Shown: piece by piece, positions 8,801 through 16,678 of the stretch
Position numbering within the stretch: the first letter of the stretch is position 1
Layout of the letters: each line of letters begins with the position of its first letter
Source of the DNA: Candidatus Daviesbacteria bacterium
Lineage (GTDB): Bacteria > Patescibacteriota > Microgenomatia > Daviesbacterales > UBA10151
Assembly (NCBI GenBank): GCA_021731695.1
Contig: JAKFWZ010000019.1
Location: forward strand, 1 to 46,691
Direction: 5' to 3'
Length of the DNA: 46,691 nucleotides
Translations under genes and position numbers: made by a program
The notes under the pieces: generated by a model
Told to the model about the DNA's origin: nothing
Database searches by the model: none
Seen by the model: the letters and a program-made list of their open reading frames with translations, nothing else

Positions 8801-10541
8801 TGTGAACCAAATAGGTTTGCATGTAACCCTTGATCCATCTTGATCTTTGCCTTATCCAGTTTTTCGGATTACTGTTGGCTTCTTCTAAAGTTGTAGAATC
8901 GATAATTGCGGTTTTATAACCTTTTTTAAATAACCTGACTCCCAGATCGCAATCCTCTGTAACGTTAAACGGATCCCATCCTTCAAGCTCAATAAGAGTT
9001 TTAGTTCTAAAATGATTTGAAGTTCCGCCTAGCGGAATAATAGTGTCCACTGACTGCAAACCGGTGAGCATTACGTCAAACCACAAAGAATATTCAGCAG
9101 TAAAAAATCTGGTTAATAAATTTTGAGATGAATTAAAATAATTAAGTTTTGCCTGAAGACAAACAACATTTGGTTTTGATTTTTTGAATGCTAAATATGC
9201 TTTTTTAAGCTGATCGGGTTCTGGTTGATCTTCTGCATCGTAAATAACTAAATATTCTCCGGTTGCAAAATTCAATCCATAATTACATGCCTTGGGTTTA
9301 GTTTTAGGTTCACTATCAGGAACAATTAAGGTTGAAACATAACGGGGAAGCTTCATCGCTTTTACACTCGCAATGCTTATCAAATCGTCTTCTTCTAAAA
9401 GTAGCTTTACATCAAGTTTATTTTTTGGGTAGTTTAATTTATCGATAGCTTCCAGAAAGGCATCGATGATATGAGCTTCTCTATATAAAGGACAAAGAAT
9501 TGTGTACGTTGGGAGATCTTCATCTTTCAATGCTGCAATTTCATCTTCCGTAGAAACAATTTCAGGTGGATTGTGTAAACTTTTTAAAACAACAAAAAGA
9601 TTGAATAAAACATCAAATCCATAGATAAGACTCAAAAGCCCAACTATTGAAACTAAAGTTATAATCGGATTAAAAATAAATCCTGCTTCAAGAGCGAGCA
9701 AAATAAGAAGCGCCATGATGACCTGGAACGGAGTGAATGATTGCAGGGCGCTTTGATGAGGTTTTAAAGTTGTGTGGGTTTTTAACCACTTTTTATTATG
9801 AACAAAGCCAGCCCCTGCCATTGTGGTGTTTTGAACTGGTTTTATTAAATAAGTTTTATTTCTTTTAAATTTTAATTTGAATGCATTTTTCCCAATTTCC
9901 GTAGAGGTGTGGATAAGATTAACTTTCGATTTTCCATCAGTTCTTTTGTCAAAATTTATATCAACATCAGTTATTTTAAATCCAAGATTGCGGGCTGTGG
10001 TTAAAAGGGTTAAATCTAAAGTCCACGGAGTTACTTCCTTTTCATCTATAAAATCGAAAATTTCTTTTCTGAAAAGTTTTAAACCGGACTGCACATCCAC
10101 TTTAAACCCGTGCAGCATTCTTCCGAATCCGAAATTAAAAGCCTTTGAAACAAATTTTCTTAAAAATGACGCTTTATAACCTTTTCTGTTTCCTACAACA
10201 ACGCCGTGACCTTTAGACTTGGCGAACATTTCAGGAATTGCCTCTGGCGGATATTGAAGATCAGCATCAAGCATAACAACATACTCCGCATTTGAGTATT
10301 TAACTCCCTCAATAATTGAAAATGCTTTACCTAATTTTCCTTCTTTTTTATAAACTCGTATTGGGTATTTGTTTATTAAATTGTTTAAAATTTTGTAAGT
10401 TTTATCGGTCGAGTGATCATCAATAAAAATAATCTTATAGAAAAGACTTGCCTGACTCATAGCTTTGTGAATTCGCTCGAGTAAAGGCAATATATTTCCC
10501 TCTTCGTTTTTTACAGGAATGATTATATCCAGGTTCTTCAT
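5814..10541 (-). CDS. Four-unit glycan assembly protein: GT2 / membrane GT2 / Wzx-like flippase / GT4
   Basis: A 1575-residue fusion. Residues ~3-228: GT2 like polyprenyl-phosphate mannosyltransferase (LDIIIPVKNEEGNI; DAD at 92-94). Residues ~270-700: cellulose-synthase-like GT2 between membrane helices, with YDAEDQ near 434, TED near 528 and QRSRW near 565-569. A charged linker (EEVKEIKTE) follows. Residues ~760-1165: about a dozen hydrophobic helices like Wzx/MATE polysaccharide flippases (NLGFSVYLGRTINFEDLA). Residues ~1190-1555: GT4 with SGGAENY near 1210, YLGRLQPYKN, and E-x7-E at ~1468/1476. No internal stop or frameshift is visible. Normally these are separate proteins; together they suggest channelled synthesis and export of a lipid-linked glycan. 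An in-frame TTG lies two codons earlier (10547); the ATG is preferred. It heads the operon. Confidence 0.93.
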   Translation of the reverse strand: MKNLDIIIPVKNEEGNILPLLERIHKAMSQASLFYKIIFIDDHSTDKTYKILNNLINKYPIRVYKKEGKLGKAFSIIEGVKYSNAEYVVMLDADLQYPPEAIPEMFAKSKGHGVVVGNRKGYKASFLRKFVSKAFNFGFGRMLHGFKVDVQSGLKLFRKEIFDFIDEKEVTPWTLDLTLLTTARNLGFKITDVDINFDKRTDGKSKVNLIHTSTEIGKNAFKLKFKRNKTYLIKPVQNTTMAGAGFVHNKKWLKTHTTLKPHQSALQSFTPFQVIMALLILLALEAGFIFNPIITLVSIVGLLSLIYGFDVLFNLFVVLKSLHNPPEIVSTEDEIAALKDEDLPTYTILCPLYREAHIIDAFLEAIDKLNYPKNKLDVKLLLEEDDLISIASVKAMKLPRYVSTLIVPDSEPKTKPKACNYGLNFATGEYLVIYDAEDQPEPDQLKKAYLAFKKSKPNVVCLQAKLNYFNSSQNLLTRFFTAEYSLWFDVMLTGLQSVDTIIPLGGTSNHFRTKTLIELEGWDPFNVTEDCDLGVRLFKKGYKTAIIDSTTLEEANSNPKNWIRQRSRWIKGYMQTYLVHMRNPFQFIHEQGPHAFIFQLIIGARISFMLINPILWLTTFSYFAFYAYTSTFIESLYPATVLYLAVFSLVAGNFLYIYNYMIGCAKREQWELIKYVYLVPLYWLMASIAACIALYQLIVKPHYWEKTLHGLHLKKSIDEAAQAIKEEVKEIKTEAPPVIASEILGVPWHKKLSAKVSGGKVVFASAILVLATFISGVSNLGFSVYLGRTINFEDLARVSLITSFVFFAGVPQISLFNTITSRVGFFEGKDKGYLAEGFLYLAAKKAIFTSIILSGVWFAMIPFLMNYFNSEDYLLFLLFTPVWIFGTGFALIKGLLAGKLQLEKVGFLLLVEAIFKFASAFLLIQNGYEDIVYVCLPISIIFSLIFSLIFANKYLQLPKNIDLKGKELSFPFKFFTASALSIMAPVAFLSFDVLLANHYLAPVEAGKYALVSTVGKIIYFVGALSNQLILPFVSRNEGANKNSDKLLLVIFITTFIVTGVGYLFWGQFGSITVPFIFGEKAYEILNYLEPFTFAMMLFCLSQIFVSYYLAKKIYTIPVASFLLVFVQYALIYFNHATVEAIVFDMFIVALLNLVVLSSLHFFAQYVKVFENNLADFLGLFTRTLPFEIDKEGRLRVLIFNWRDIRHVWSGGAENYIHELSKLWVEEGYQVTIFCGNDSKNKRYEVIDGVQIVRRGGFYTVYFWAILYYAFRFRGKYDLIIDSENGIPFFTPFYVRKPKLLLIHHIHQEVFRNHLSWPLATVAGFLEAKLMPFAYRKQKVVTVSDSSKSEILKLGKNYFDSVEIVNPGIHSGNFLTRKKTAYPSFLYLGRLQPYKNIDVAIKAFVEVHTKFPKSILTVAGFGESISYLKKLVEDLKIENAVQFTGKVTEEEKLKLLAESWVMIQPSMIEGWGITVIEANASGTPVIASNVNGLRDSVVDGKTGLLVKPKDVRMFAKAMINLIEDEEFRSELSGQSYKWAQNFSWENSAEKFLSVIKNDVNSDRFKKLVLKGLRVEI

Positions 10542-10574
10542 GGCCAAAAAATAAACCTACTGAGTCAGGTCTAA

Positions 10575-10580
10575 ATTATA
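10575..10580 (-). promoter_or_regulatory. Possible -10 box of the polysaccharide operon
   Basis: A perfect TATAAT lies on the minus strand 34 nt before the ATG at 10541, in the 139-nt gap after the dacA gene. No good -35 is seen at 16-18 nt spacing, so this is weak. Nothing else is recognised in 10542-10680. Confidence 0.3.
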
Positions 10581-10680
10581 TGGCCTATAATAACATACTT
10601 TGAGATAAACATCTACCCTATAACTATTACACTATGATTATGAAAATTTATTTGGAGATTAGAAAAAATTGAACAATAAA

Positions 10681-11655
10681 TTAATTACCCAATTTAGCAT
10701 AAACGTAATCAAGCATTAATTTTGCATCGTCCCTACGATCGGTAGCTCCCAAAAGAACTCCGAGTATTTCCGTATTGCCTCGTCGTGCTAATGTAGCCAG
10801 TGTTAAACCTGCTGCGGGAGTGAAGCCCGTTTTTAAGCCAACAACCCCTGGATACGTAGTGAGTAAATTTATACCTGAATACAGATCATAGTCCTGATGA
10901 TCGGTTGATTGTTCTATATAAATATGTGGCTGAGATGAGATATTTACAATCTCAGGCCACCGATTTATCAGATAACGACTCATTATCGCTGCATCTAAAG
11001 CTGTAGAATATTGGCATGGAATCCGTCCTTCGCAAAATTCCGGATCTTCCTCCAGTCCTGTAGGATTTACAAAAATAGTTTTATTCATGCCCAGTTGTGC
11101 AGCTTTTGAATTCATTAGAGTTATGAATTCCTGCCTGCCGGCAGGCAGGTCCTCACGTCTTCCTGTGGTACCTTCCGCTATAGCTTCAGCTGCATCATTG
11201 GCTGAAACCAAAAAAATTCCACTTAGAAGTTGTTTAAGGGTTAATGATTCCCCTTCAATAAGAAGCATTTTATCCGGCTCCATCTCGGAAGCTCTTTTAG
11301 AAATAAAATATTTATCATCAAAAGATTTGTTTTCAAGCGCAATAATAGTTGTCATTATTTTCGTAAGTGAGGCTATAGAAAGTTGCTCCTGCGGATTTTT
11401 TTCATAAAGAATCTCACCAGTATTTGTATTAATGAAAAAAGCTGATTTAGCCGTAATTTCCGGCGCATCTGAGAAATTTAAGCTTTCTGAATCTATAATT
11501 TTTGGCGACCAGATATTCTCAGAAATTCTGTCTTTTGAAACCCCCAAAACCGGTGATTCAACCTTCTTTTCTTTTAAGACCTCATCACTTTTAAATAAAA
11601 TGAATGTAGACAAAAGAATTATCGAGCAGATTGTAAAAACTGTTCTTATAATCAT
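10681..11655 (-). CDS. dacA: D-alanyl-D-alanine carboxypeptidase (peptidase S11, PBP5-like)
   Basis: Membrane-anchored penicillin-binding protein that trims the terminal D-Ala of peptidoglycan stem peptides. With the ATG at 11655 it has 324 residues: an N-terminal membrane/signal helix (TVFTICSIILLSTFILF), then the S11 triad SLTK (nucleophile Ser ~96, Lys ~99), SAN (~151) and KTG (~275). A palindrome at 11130-11149 inserts LPAGRQ in frame at ~170-175, between SAN and KTG, probably in a surface loop. An earlier start (11715) would overlap the upstream gene by 50 bases and add an unlikely leader before the signal helix. It belongs with the neighbouring transpeptidase and VanW-like genes as a cell-wall group. 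Confidence 0.93.
   Translation of the reverse strand: MIIRTVFTICSIILLSTFILFKSDEVLKEKKVESPVLGVSKDRISENIWSPKIIDSESLNFSDAPEITAKSAFFINTNTGEILYEKNPQEQLSIASLTKIMTTIIALENKSFDDKYFISKRASEMEPDKMLLIEGESLTLKQLLSGIFLVSANDAAEAIAEGTTGRREDLPAGRQEFITLMNSKAAQLGMNKTIFVNPTGLEEDPEFCEGRIPCQYSTALDAAIMSRYLINRWPEIVNISSQPHIYIEQSTDHQDYDLYSGINLLTTYPGVVGLKTGFTPAAGLTLATLARRGNTEILGVLLGATDRRDDAKLMLDYVYAKLGN
11130..11149. repeat. In-frame GC-rich palindrome encoding LPAGRQ
   Basis: A 20-bp perfect palindrome (two half-sites CCTGCCTGCC and its complement) inside dacA. It is much more GC-rich than the surrounding gene, and the same sequence occurs at 23990-24009 in copA. Confidence 0.85.
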
Positions 11656-11665
11656 AAAAGGAGAA

Positions 11666-12748
11666 CTACTTCCTGCCAGCTTCTTTCGGAGGCATAACCA
11701 GAACATTAGAAACATCTATTTTATAGCTATTATATTTATTAACTACTTTTTCCCGCATAATAGCTGCTATATCAGTCGTACTCCAATAATTTGGACCAAA
11801 AATAAACCCACCTGAACAACCATTACTGAAACCAACCTGACCTAAAATAATATTGTCCCGAATACGAACTTTAGTATCGCAGGCAATCTGAATTTTTGAA
11901 CTTCCGCCAAATATGTTTCGCGCAATTAGTATTTCACCTAGCTGGCCTCCGGAAGTTATATCGATGACCGTTTGCCCCATTTCAAAATTATTATTCGTAA
12001 TCATAGCTGTAGAAAGCCTTCTCGCATCAAGTTTGATTCCTTCACCAATATAATTTTGAAAAAGATTGTTACTTATCTTAGGGCTTGCCCGATCAATAAA
12101 AATCGATTGACGCAAGCTATTTTCAAAGATGCTACTTATAATTTTAGGCTTGCCGTAATATATACAAAGCGAACATTCAGCAGAATTTCTGAAAATCGAA
12201 TCTGAGATAAATACATCCGGACCTATTTCAAATCTTCTATAATTTGAAAAAACTGCCTGATTTATAGCGCCTTTTCTGATTCTAATCATATTAAAATCAA
12301 ACGGTCCGGGATTTTCTGAGTCTGAAGTAAAAATAACAGGCTTATAAAATGATCCCTGAATCAATAAATTATTCAGGTCTATTTGAATTTTCTCTCCTGA
12401 ATCCCAAAAAGGCTCCCCTGTTCTTATTCCCCTGGCTTCTTCTCCTGTGTTAACTCCACTTTTTAAATGCCAGGGATTAAAATCGAAATTAGATTTGTCA
12501 TCTTTCGTAGCTACTTTTATATTCGTACCCGGCAAAACAGTGATTCTACTGTTCGTCGGAGAAGAAATATCACCTGTAATCTTTATATCTCCCTCCCAAA
12601 TCTGGTTAGAAAGAATAATTCCGTAAACTTCCTGATCTTTTAGGTGTTGTTCAGGTAAAACTACCGGCAAACCAAAATAAAAAATAAACCAGAGGGCAAA
12701 AAGCGATCCTAGGGACAGTAAAACTTTAAAAAACCAGTGAATTTTCAT
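11666..12748 (-). CDS. Membrane-anchored right-handed beta-helix protein
   Basis: A 360-residue protein with one N-terminal membrane helix (VLLSLGSLFALWFIFYFGL) and an extracytoplasmic domain built of short strand repeats with Asn-rich turns (for example ISSIFENSLRQSIFID, ISNNLFQNYIGEGIKL, ITNNNFEMGQ, IARNIFGGSS, IRDNIILGQ). This repeat style is typical of NosD/pectate-lyase-like parallel beta-helices, which bind or cleave polysaccharides. No catalytic motif is recognised, and the four cysteines may form disulfides. Its stop lies 10 bases before the dacA start, so the two are probably co-transcribed. A role in binding cell-wall or surface glycans is an inference. Confidence 0.7.
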   Translation of the reverse strand: MKIHWFFKVLLSLGSLFALWFIFYFGLPVVLPEQHLKDQEVYGIILSNQIWEGDIKITGDISSPTNSRITVLPGTNIKVATKDDKSNFDFNPWHLKSGVNTGEEARGIRTGEPFWDSGEKIQIDLNNLLIQGSFYKPVIFTSDSENPGPFDFNMIRIRKGAINQAVFSNYRRFEIGPDVFISDSIFRNSAECSLCIYYGKPKIISSIFENSLRQSIFIDRASPKISNNLFQNYIGEGIKLDARRLSTAMITNNNFEMGQTVIDITSGGQLGEILIARNIFGGSSKIQIACDTKVRIRDNIILGQVGFSNGCSGGFIFGPNYWSTTDIAAIMREKVVNKYNSYKIDVSNVLVMPPKEAGRK

Positions 12749-12792
12749 CAGAACTATTGACTTATTATCTTAGCATACCCCACAATGGATTT

Positions 12793-13494
12793 ATGCTTCG
12801 TTTCCTGCCTTTATTGATGATTGCTGCCGTTTTGGTGGCTCTTGTAAATTACGTCCCGCTCAAAAGGGAGATCGTTTATAGGCTTGGAATTTCGGGCGAT
12901 AATACACTCTCTTGTTGCGATGCAGAGCATCTTTCCAAAACCGGCGACTTCGATGAATCAGCTTCGGTTGCAATATACGATAACGAGGAAGTAAGTTATC
13001 CAAAGACATCACTTGCACAGACTCTAAAAACTACTACTATTAGCCAGACCCATGTTTTAGGCACAACAAACGCTGCAGGACAGGAAAAATGGATTGATGT
13101 TTCACTCGATGAACAAAAATTAAGAGCTTATGAAGGTGACACAGTTGTAATGGAGTTCCCGATTTCATCAGGTAAGTGGGCTGCAACTCCTAAAGGTAAC
13201 TTCAATATCTGGTACAAAACCAGAGCTCAGGTGATGAGTGGGGGATCAAAAGCTTTAGGCACTTATTACTATTTACCGAATGTACCGCACAATATGTTTT
13301 TTTATCAAGGATACGCAATTCACGGAGCCTATTGGCATAATAATTTCGGTCAGCCTATGAGTCATGGATGCGTCAACTCTCCTTTGGCCGAAGTTGCAGA
13401 GTTATTTGACTGGTCAGGACCTGTATTGCCCCCAGGAACTAATGCGTTACGAGCCTCTGTAGATAACCCCGGCACGAGGGTAGTTGTTCATTAA
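12793..13494 (+). CDS. L,D-transpeptidase (YkuD family)
   Basis: A 233-residue exported enzyme that makes 3-3 peptidoglycan cross-links or anchors proteins. The N-terminal membrane helix (LRFLPLLMIAAVLVALVNYV) is followed by ~75 variable residues and then the YkuD domain: WIDVSLDEQKLRAYEGDTVV, the catalytic-domain histidine in YAIHGAYWHNNFG, and the SHGCVN motif holding the nucleophilic Cys. The ATG at 12793 is chosen over a TTG at 12757 because it directly precedes the membrane helix. The TTGACT containing that TTG could instead be a weak -35 element of a promoter just before the gene. It is convergent with the VanW-like gene. Confidence 0.93.
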   Translation: MLRFLPLLMIAAVLVALVNYVPLKREIVYRLGISGDNTLSCCDAEHLSKTGDFDESASVAIYDNEEVSYPKTSLAQTLKTTTISQTHVLGTTNAAGQEKWIDVSLDEQKLRAYEGDTVVMEFPISSGKWAATPKGNFNIWYKTRAQVMSGGSKALGTYYYLPNVPHNMFFYQGYAIHGAYWHNNFGQPMSHGCVNSPLAEVAELFDWSGPVLPPGTNALRASVDNPGTRVVVH

Positions 13495-13502
13495 TTATCT
13501 TT

Positions 13503-14180
13503 TTATTTCAAAACACTAACTCTAAGATTTGTTCCGTCGTAATCAAATTTAAAAGTAACTGGCGCGTCTTGTGTATTTTTTATATACAAGTTTTGTTTTG
13601 TAGATGAATCAAAAGCATCAGGGCTGTTGTAAATAGCTACTCCATATTCCTTGGGTATTTCTGGAATCGCGTAAAAATCATGGTTAGAAGGAGCAACAGA
13701 TTCTAAACCTGCATCTTTTGCAGCCCAGTTAATAAGCGAAGCTAAGTGGCAAACACCCATTCCATATAAACCGTCAGCAAATTTATATCCGCCTCCGGCA
13801 CCAAAGTTAGTATTTGGAGACACAACTACATTATTCGAATACTCTGGCAATACATAGTTATGATATGCAAATCTCTGACCAGGCTCAAGTGTAAATTCAT
13901 AGGTAAAAGGCTGTTTTAATTCATCCCAATTAATGTCATTTTTTGAGTGAACTTTACCTGAGATATAGGCCATGTTAAGCAGAATATTGTCCTTATAGGC
14001 ATTTTCAGGCACTTCATAGCCATAACGCATGTTTAAGGACATTTGTCTTGATGCTAATTCCTGAGCCTGAATCTCAACCTGTTGAGCCTGCAATGAGGCT
14101 AGCATTTGAGGCTGTATCGTGGCTACAGAAACAGTAAGAATTGAGGCTGTAAGTAGTGGTACAAAGGCAGTTTGTATCAT
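13503..14180 (-). CDS. VanW-like extracytoplasmic protein, divergent
   Basis: A 225-residue protein with an N-terminal signal/membrane segment (AFVPLLTASILTVSVATI) and a domain resembling VanW: a F-x-Y-H-N-Y-V entry, a glycine-rich GAGGGYKFADGLYGMGVCHLAS stretch corresponding to VanW's GGGICQVST region, and a C-terminal NLYIKNTQDAPVTFKF strand pair. VanW proteins associate with vancomycin-resistance and cell-wall loci, but their biochemical role is unsettled. The canonical GGICQ block is altered to GMGVCHL here, so the family call is moderate. It lies tail to tail with the L,D-transpeptidase, 8 bases apart, and has its own promoter (14226-14254). Confidence 0.7.
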   Translation of the reverse strand: MIQTAFVPLLTASILTVSVATIQPQMLASLQAQQVEIQAQELASRQMSLNMRYGYEVPENAYKDNILLNMAYISGKVHSKNDINWDELKQPFTYEFTLEPGQRFAYHNYVLPEYSNNVVVSPNTNFGAGGGYKFADGLYGMGVCHLASLINWAAKDAGLESVAPSNHDFYAIPEIPKEYGVAIYNSPDAFDSSTKQNLYIKNTQDAPVTFKFDYDGTNLRVSVLK

Positions 14181-14225
14181 GTTTTTTTCAGTTTTGAGCT
14201 TAAATATGCTTAAACTGAACTTAAT

Positions 14226-14254
14226 ACTATACCATACTATGGGTTAAACATCAA
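14226..14254 (-). promoter_or_regulatory. Promoter of the VanW-like gene
   Basis: Minus-strand -35 TTGATG (14254-14249), a 17-nt spacer and -10 TATAGT (14231-14226). The implied leader before the ATG at 14180 is about 35-40 nt. It lies back to back with the promoter of the FAD oxidase in the 134-bp divergent gap. Confidence 0.5.
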
Positions 14255-14277
14255 ATCTATAGGCTTCTTTTTAGGAC

Positions 14278-14306
14278 TTGTTCAAGCACAAAAAAGCCTA
14301 TATGAT
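14278..14306 (+). promoter_or_regulatory. Promoter of the FAD oxidase gene, near-leaderless
   Basis: TTGTTC (14278-14283), a 17-nt spacer and TATGAT (14301-14306). Only 8 nt separate the -10 box from the ATG at 14315, so transcription would start at or within 2 nt of the start codon. No Shine-Dalgarno is present. Confidence 0.55.
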
Positions 14307-14314
14307 TAACAAGT

Positions 14315-15994
14315 ATGGATTTAAAATCTGCCCTGACTAAAACCATAAAAGGCGATGTTTCTGATGATGCTCAGACGCTTGAGACTTATTCGAAGGACGC
14401 CTCAATTTTTGAAATTAAACCTGAACTGGTTATTGCTCCAAAAGATTCTGAAGATGTTCAAAAATTAGTACAGTTTGTATTAGACAACCCCGAGAGAAAT
14501 CTCACGCTCACCCCCCGTGCTGCAGGAACATGTATGTCTGGCGGACCGCTGTCAGAATCTCTAGTTCTCGACATGACTAAATATTTCGATAAAGTTATAA
14601 AAGTCCGCGATGATTATGTAGTAACTGAGCCTGGGGTTTTTTATCGGGATTTTGAAAAGGAAACCCTGAAGAAGGAGCTACTGCTTCCCTGTTATACATC
14701 CTCCCGCGAACTTTGTACTGTTGGGGGAATGGTAGGCAATAATTCTGCAGGAGAAAAAACTTTAAGCTATGGACAGACTGAAAGGTGGGTTAAGGAATTA
14801 AAAGTAGTTTTATCTGATGGAAATGAGTACACGATCAAGCCTTTAAATAAATCAGAACTTGAGGCTAAAATAAAGCAGAATAATTTTGAGGGAGATTTGT
14901 ATAGAAGAATTTTTGATTTAATTGAGCGTAATTCCGATTTAATTCAAAAACATGCTCCTCAAACAAGTAAAAATTCCACAGGATATTACTTATGGAAGGT
15001 TTACGATGAAGAAAAAGGCATTTTTGATTTAAGTAAAATCATTGTTGGATCCCAAGGAACTCTCGGAATAGTCACTGAAATTACATTTGAACTCGTGCAT
15101 CCTAAAAAATCCAAAGCTATGCTTGAGATTGAATTAGGCTCACTTGATCAATTAGATAAAGTGGTGAATGATGTTTTAGAGCATAAACCAGAATCATTTG
15201 AGTGTTTCGATGATCAAACAATTAAATTTTCATATAAATTCATTCCTGATTTCAAAAAAGACTTTAAAAAACATAATTCTGATCCTAAACAACTTCAACT
15301 TTTGCCTAGTTTCCTAAGAGATTTATTTAAAAGACTACCAAAGATTGTTTTGATTGCCGAATTTACAGGCGACAGTGATGAAGAGGTTATGGCTCAGGCC
15401 AATAAGGCTAACGACTCGCTCAAAAAGTTCTCGAAGATTACAACAAGAGTTGTATCTTCAGCTGATGAGGAAAAATATTGGATTTTACGCAGGGATAGCT
15501 TCAATATCTTAAGACATCATTCCGGTAAAAACTTAAGAACCGCGCCATTTATTGATGATATTATCGTAAAACCTGAGAAATTACCGGCATTTTTACCTAA
15601 ATTACAGAAGGCTTTAGCGCCATATAAAAAGAAAATCATATATACAATCGCCGGACATATTGGTAATGGCAACTTTCATATTATTCCCTTAATGGATATG
15701 CACAAAGCTGAAATTAGGGCTTTAGTGCCTGAGATTCAGGAAAAGGTGTTTAGTGTTGTTTTTGAATTTGGAGGCTCGATGGCAGCTGAACATAATGACG
15801 GTTTGGTGCGTGGACCATTCCTGGAGAAAATGTATGGCGCGGAGATGGCCAATCTATTTAAAGCCGTAAAAAAGATTTTTGATCCTAATAATATCTTTAA
15901 TCCGCATAAAAAAATTGATGCGACAAGTGAATATTCTTTAGCGCATATGTCCGGCGCTGGAATTACAGTTGCAGACTACAAAAACAACAAGTAA
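14315..15994 (+). CDS. FAD-binding oxidase, GlcD / D-lactate dehydrogenase type
   Basis: A 559-residue flavoprotein oxidising a 2-hydroxy acid (glycolate, D-lactate or similar). The N-terminal FAD_binding_4 (PCMH) domain contains PRAAGTCMSGGPLSESLVLD, VTEPGVFYRDFE and GGMVGNNSAGEKTLSYGQ. The C-terminal oxidase domain ends with the family motifs AGHIGNGNFHIIPLMD and AAEHNDGLVRG, where EHNDG replaces the usual EHGDG. There is no iron-sulfur domain or membrane anchor. No glcE/glcF partners are visible, so the electron acceptor is unknown. It stands alone with its own promoter. The nearby glycerate-kinase-like gene hints at C2/C3 acid metabolism, but that link is only inferred. Confidence 0.88.
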   Translation: MDLKSALTKTIKGDVSDDAQTLETYSKDASIFEIKPELVIAPKDSEDVQKLVQFVLDNPERNLTLTPRAAGTCMSGGPLSESLVLDMTKYFDKVIKVRDDYVVTEPGVFYRDFEKETLKKELLLPCYTSSRELCTVGGMVGNNSAGEKTLSYGQTERWVKELKVVLSDGNEYTIKPLNKSELEAKIKQNNFEGDLYRRIFDLIERNSDLIQKHAPQTSKNSTGYYLWKVYDEEKGIFDLSKIIVGSQGTLGIVTEITFELVHPKKSKAMLEIELGSLDQLDKVVNDVLEHKPESFECFDDQTIKFSYKFIPDFKKDFKKHNSDPKQLQLLPSFLRDLFKRLPKIVLIAEFTGDSDEEVMAQANKANDSLKKFSKITTRVVSSADEEKYWILRRDSFNILRHHSGKNLRTAPFIDDIIVKPEKLPAFLPKLQKALAPYKKKIIYTIAGHIGNGNFHIIPLMDMHKAEIRALVPEIQEKVFSVVFEFGGSMAAEHNDGLVRGPFLEKMYGAEMANLFKAVKKIFDPNNIFNPHKKIDATSEYSLAHMSGAGITVADYKNNK

Positions 15995-16017
15995 ATCTTG
16001 ATCTTATTTGATATTAT

Positions 16018-16105
16018 GTCCACCTCACCCTAACCCTCTCCTCAAAGGCGAGGGAACAGAACATTCCCTTCTCCCTAAGGGAGAAGGTCAGGATGAGGGG
16101 TAAGG
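16018..16105. repeat. Intergenic inverted-repeat element, copy 1
   Basis: About 88 bp lying in the 126-bp gap after the FAD oxidase. One end reads CCACCTCACCCTAACCCTC and the other GATGAGGGGTAAG, with a strong internal hairpin TTCTCCCTAAGGGAGAA. The same element occurs in opposite orientation at 29068-29193, so it is dispersed through the genome. It carries no ORF. It could act as a bidirectional terminator, although no T-run follows the hairpin. Confidence 0.75.
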
Positions 16106-16120
16106 GTTAAAGAACAGATT

Positions 16121-16678
16121 ATGAAAAATATTCCTGAGGACGCAAAATTAGTTTTTAAAGGCGAGATATTTGAGGTTTTCCAATGGGATCAGGAGATGTA
16201 TGACGGAACCACAATGGTTTTTGAACATCTCCGCCGCATGGATACTGTGATAGTTATTCCAGTCACAAGTGACGGCAAGATTTTAATGCAGGAAGAGGAG
16301 CAACCCAATAAACCTCTTTTTATTACGTTTTGTGCGGGAAAAGTAGATCCCGGCGAAACTCCCGAAGAAGCAGCCGAAAGAGAATTGCTCGAGGAAACAG
16401 GTTATGAGTCTGACCAGCTAAATAAATGGTTTGTTGAAAATAGAGTAGCGAAACTTGACTGGAATATGCATGTTTTTATCGCGAGGAATTGCAAAAAAGT
16501 GGCAGATCAGAAATTGGAAAATGGAGAAAAGGTAAAGGTATTTGAAGTGGATTTTGAGGGATTTATGGAGCAAGTCTCAGATGATAATTATCAAAACTTA
16601 CGCATAAAAAATGAAGTTTTAAAAGCCAAATTAGACCCTGCAAAAATGCAGGATCTAAAAGAGCTTCTTTTTAACTAA
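16121..16678 (+). CDS. NUDIX hydrolase (ADP-ribose pyrophosphatase-like)
   Basis: A 185-residue enzyme with an intact Nudix box G-x5-E-x7-REL-x-EE-x-GY (starting GKVDPGETPEEAAERELLEE), so metal-dependent pyrophosphatase activity is likely. The N-terminal strand region (FKGEIFEVFQWDQEMYDG) resembles ADP-ribose/NDP-sugar pyrophosphatases, but the substrate cannot be assigned. It begins 15 nt after the dispersed repeat. Its stop overlaps the stop of the convergent VOC gene by 4 bases. Confidence 0.9.
   Translation: MKNIPEDAKLVFKGEIFEVFQWDQEMYDGTTMVFEHLRRMDTVIVIPVTSDGKILMQEEEQPNKPLFITFCAGKVDPGETPEEAAERELLEETGYESDQLNKWFVENRVAKLDWNMHVFIARNCKKVADQKLENGEKVKVFEVDFEGFMEQVSDDNYQNLRIKNEVLKAKLDPAKMQDLKELLFN

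Noticed and set aside
9877-10179. 100-codon plus-strand ORF inside the fusion gene
   Set aside because: It lies fully inside the well-conserved first GT2 unit on the other strand, with no ribosome binding site or domain.
10545-10547. TTG start for the 1575-residue fusion
   Set aside because: The ATG two codons later gives the standard GT2 N-terminus. The TTG adds only Met-Ala.
12757-12786. Leaderless promoter for the L,D-transpeptidase
   Set aside because: TTGACT is acceptable as a -35, but the only -10 candidate (CACAAT) is poor, so it was not listed as a feature.
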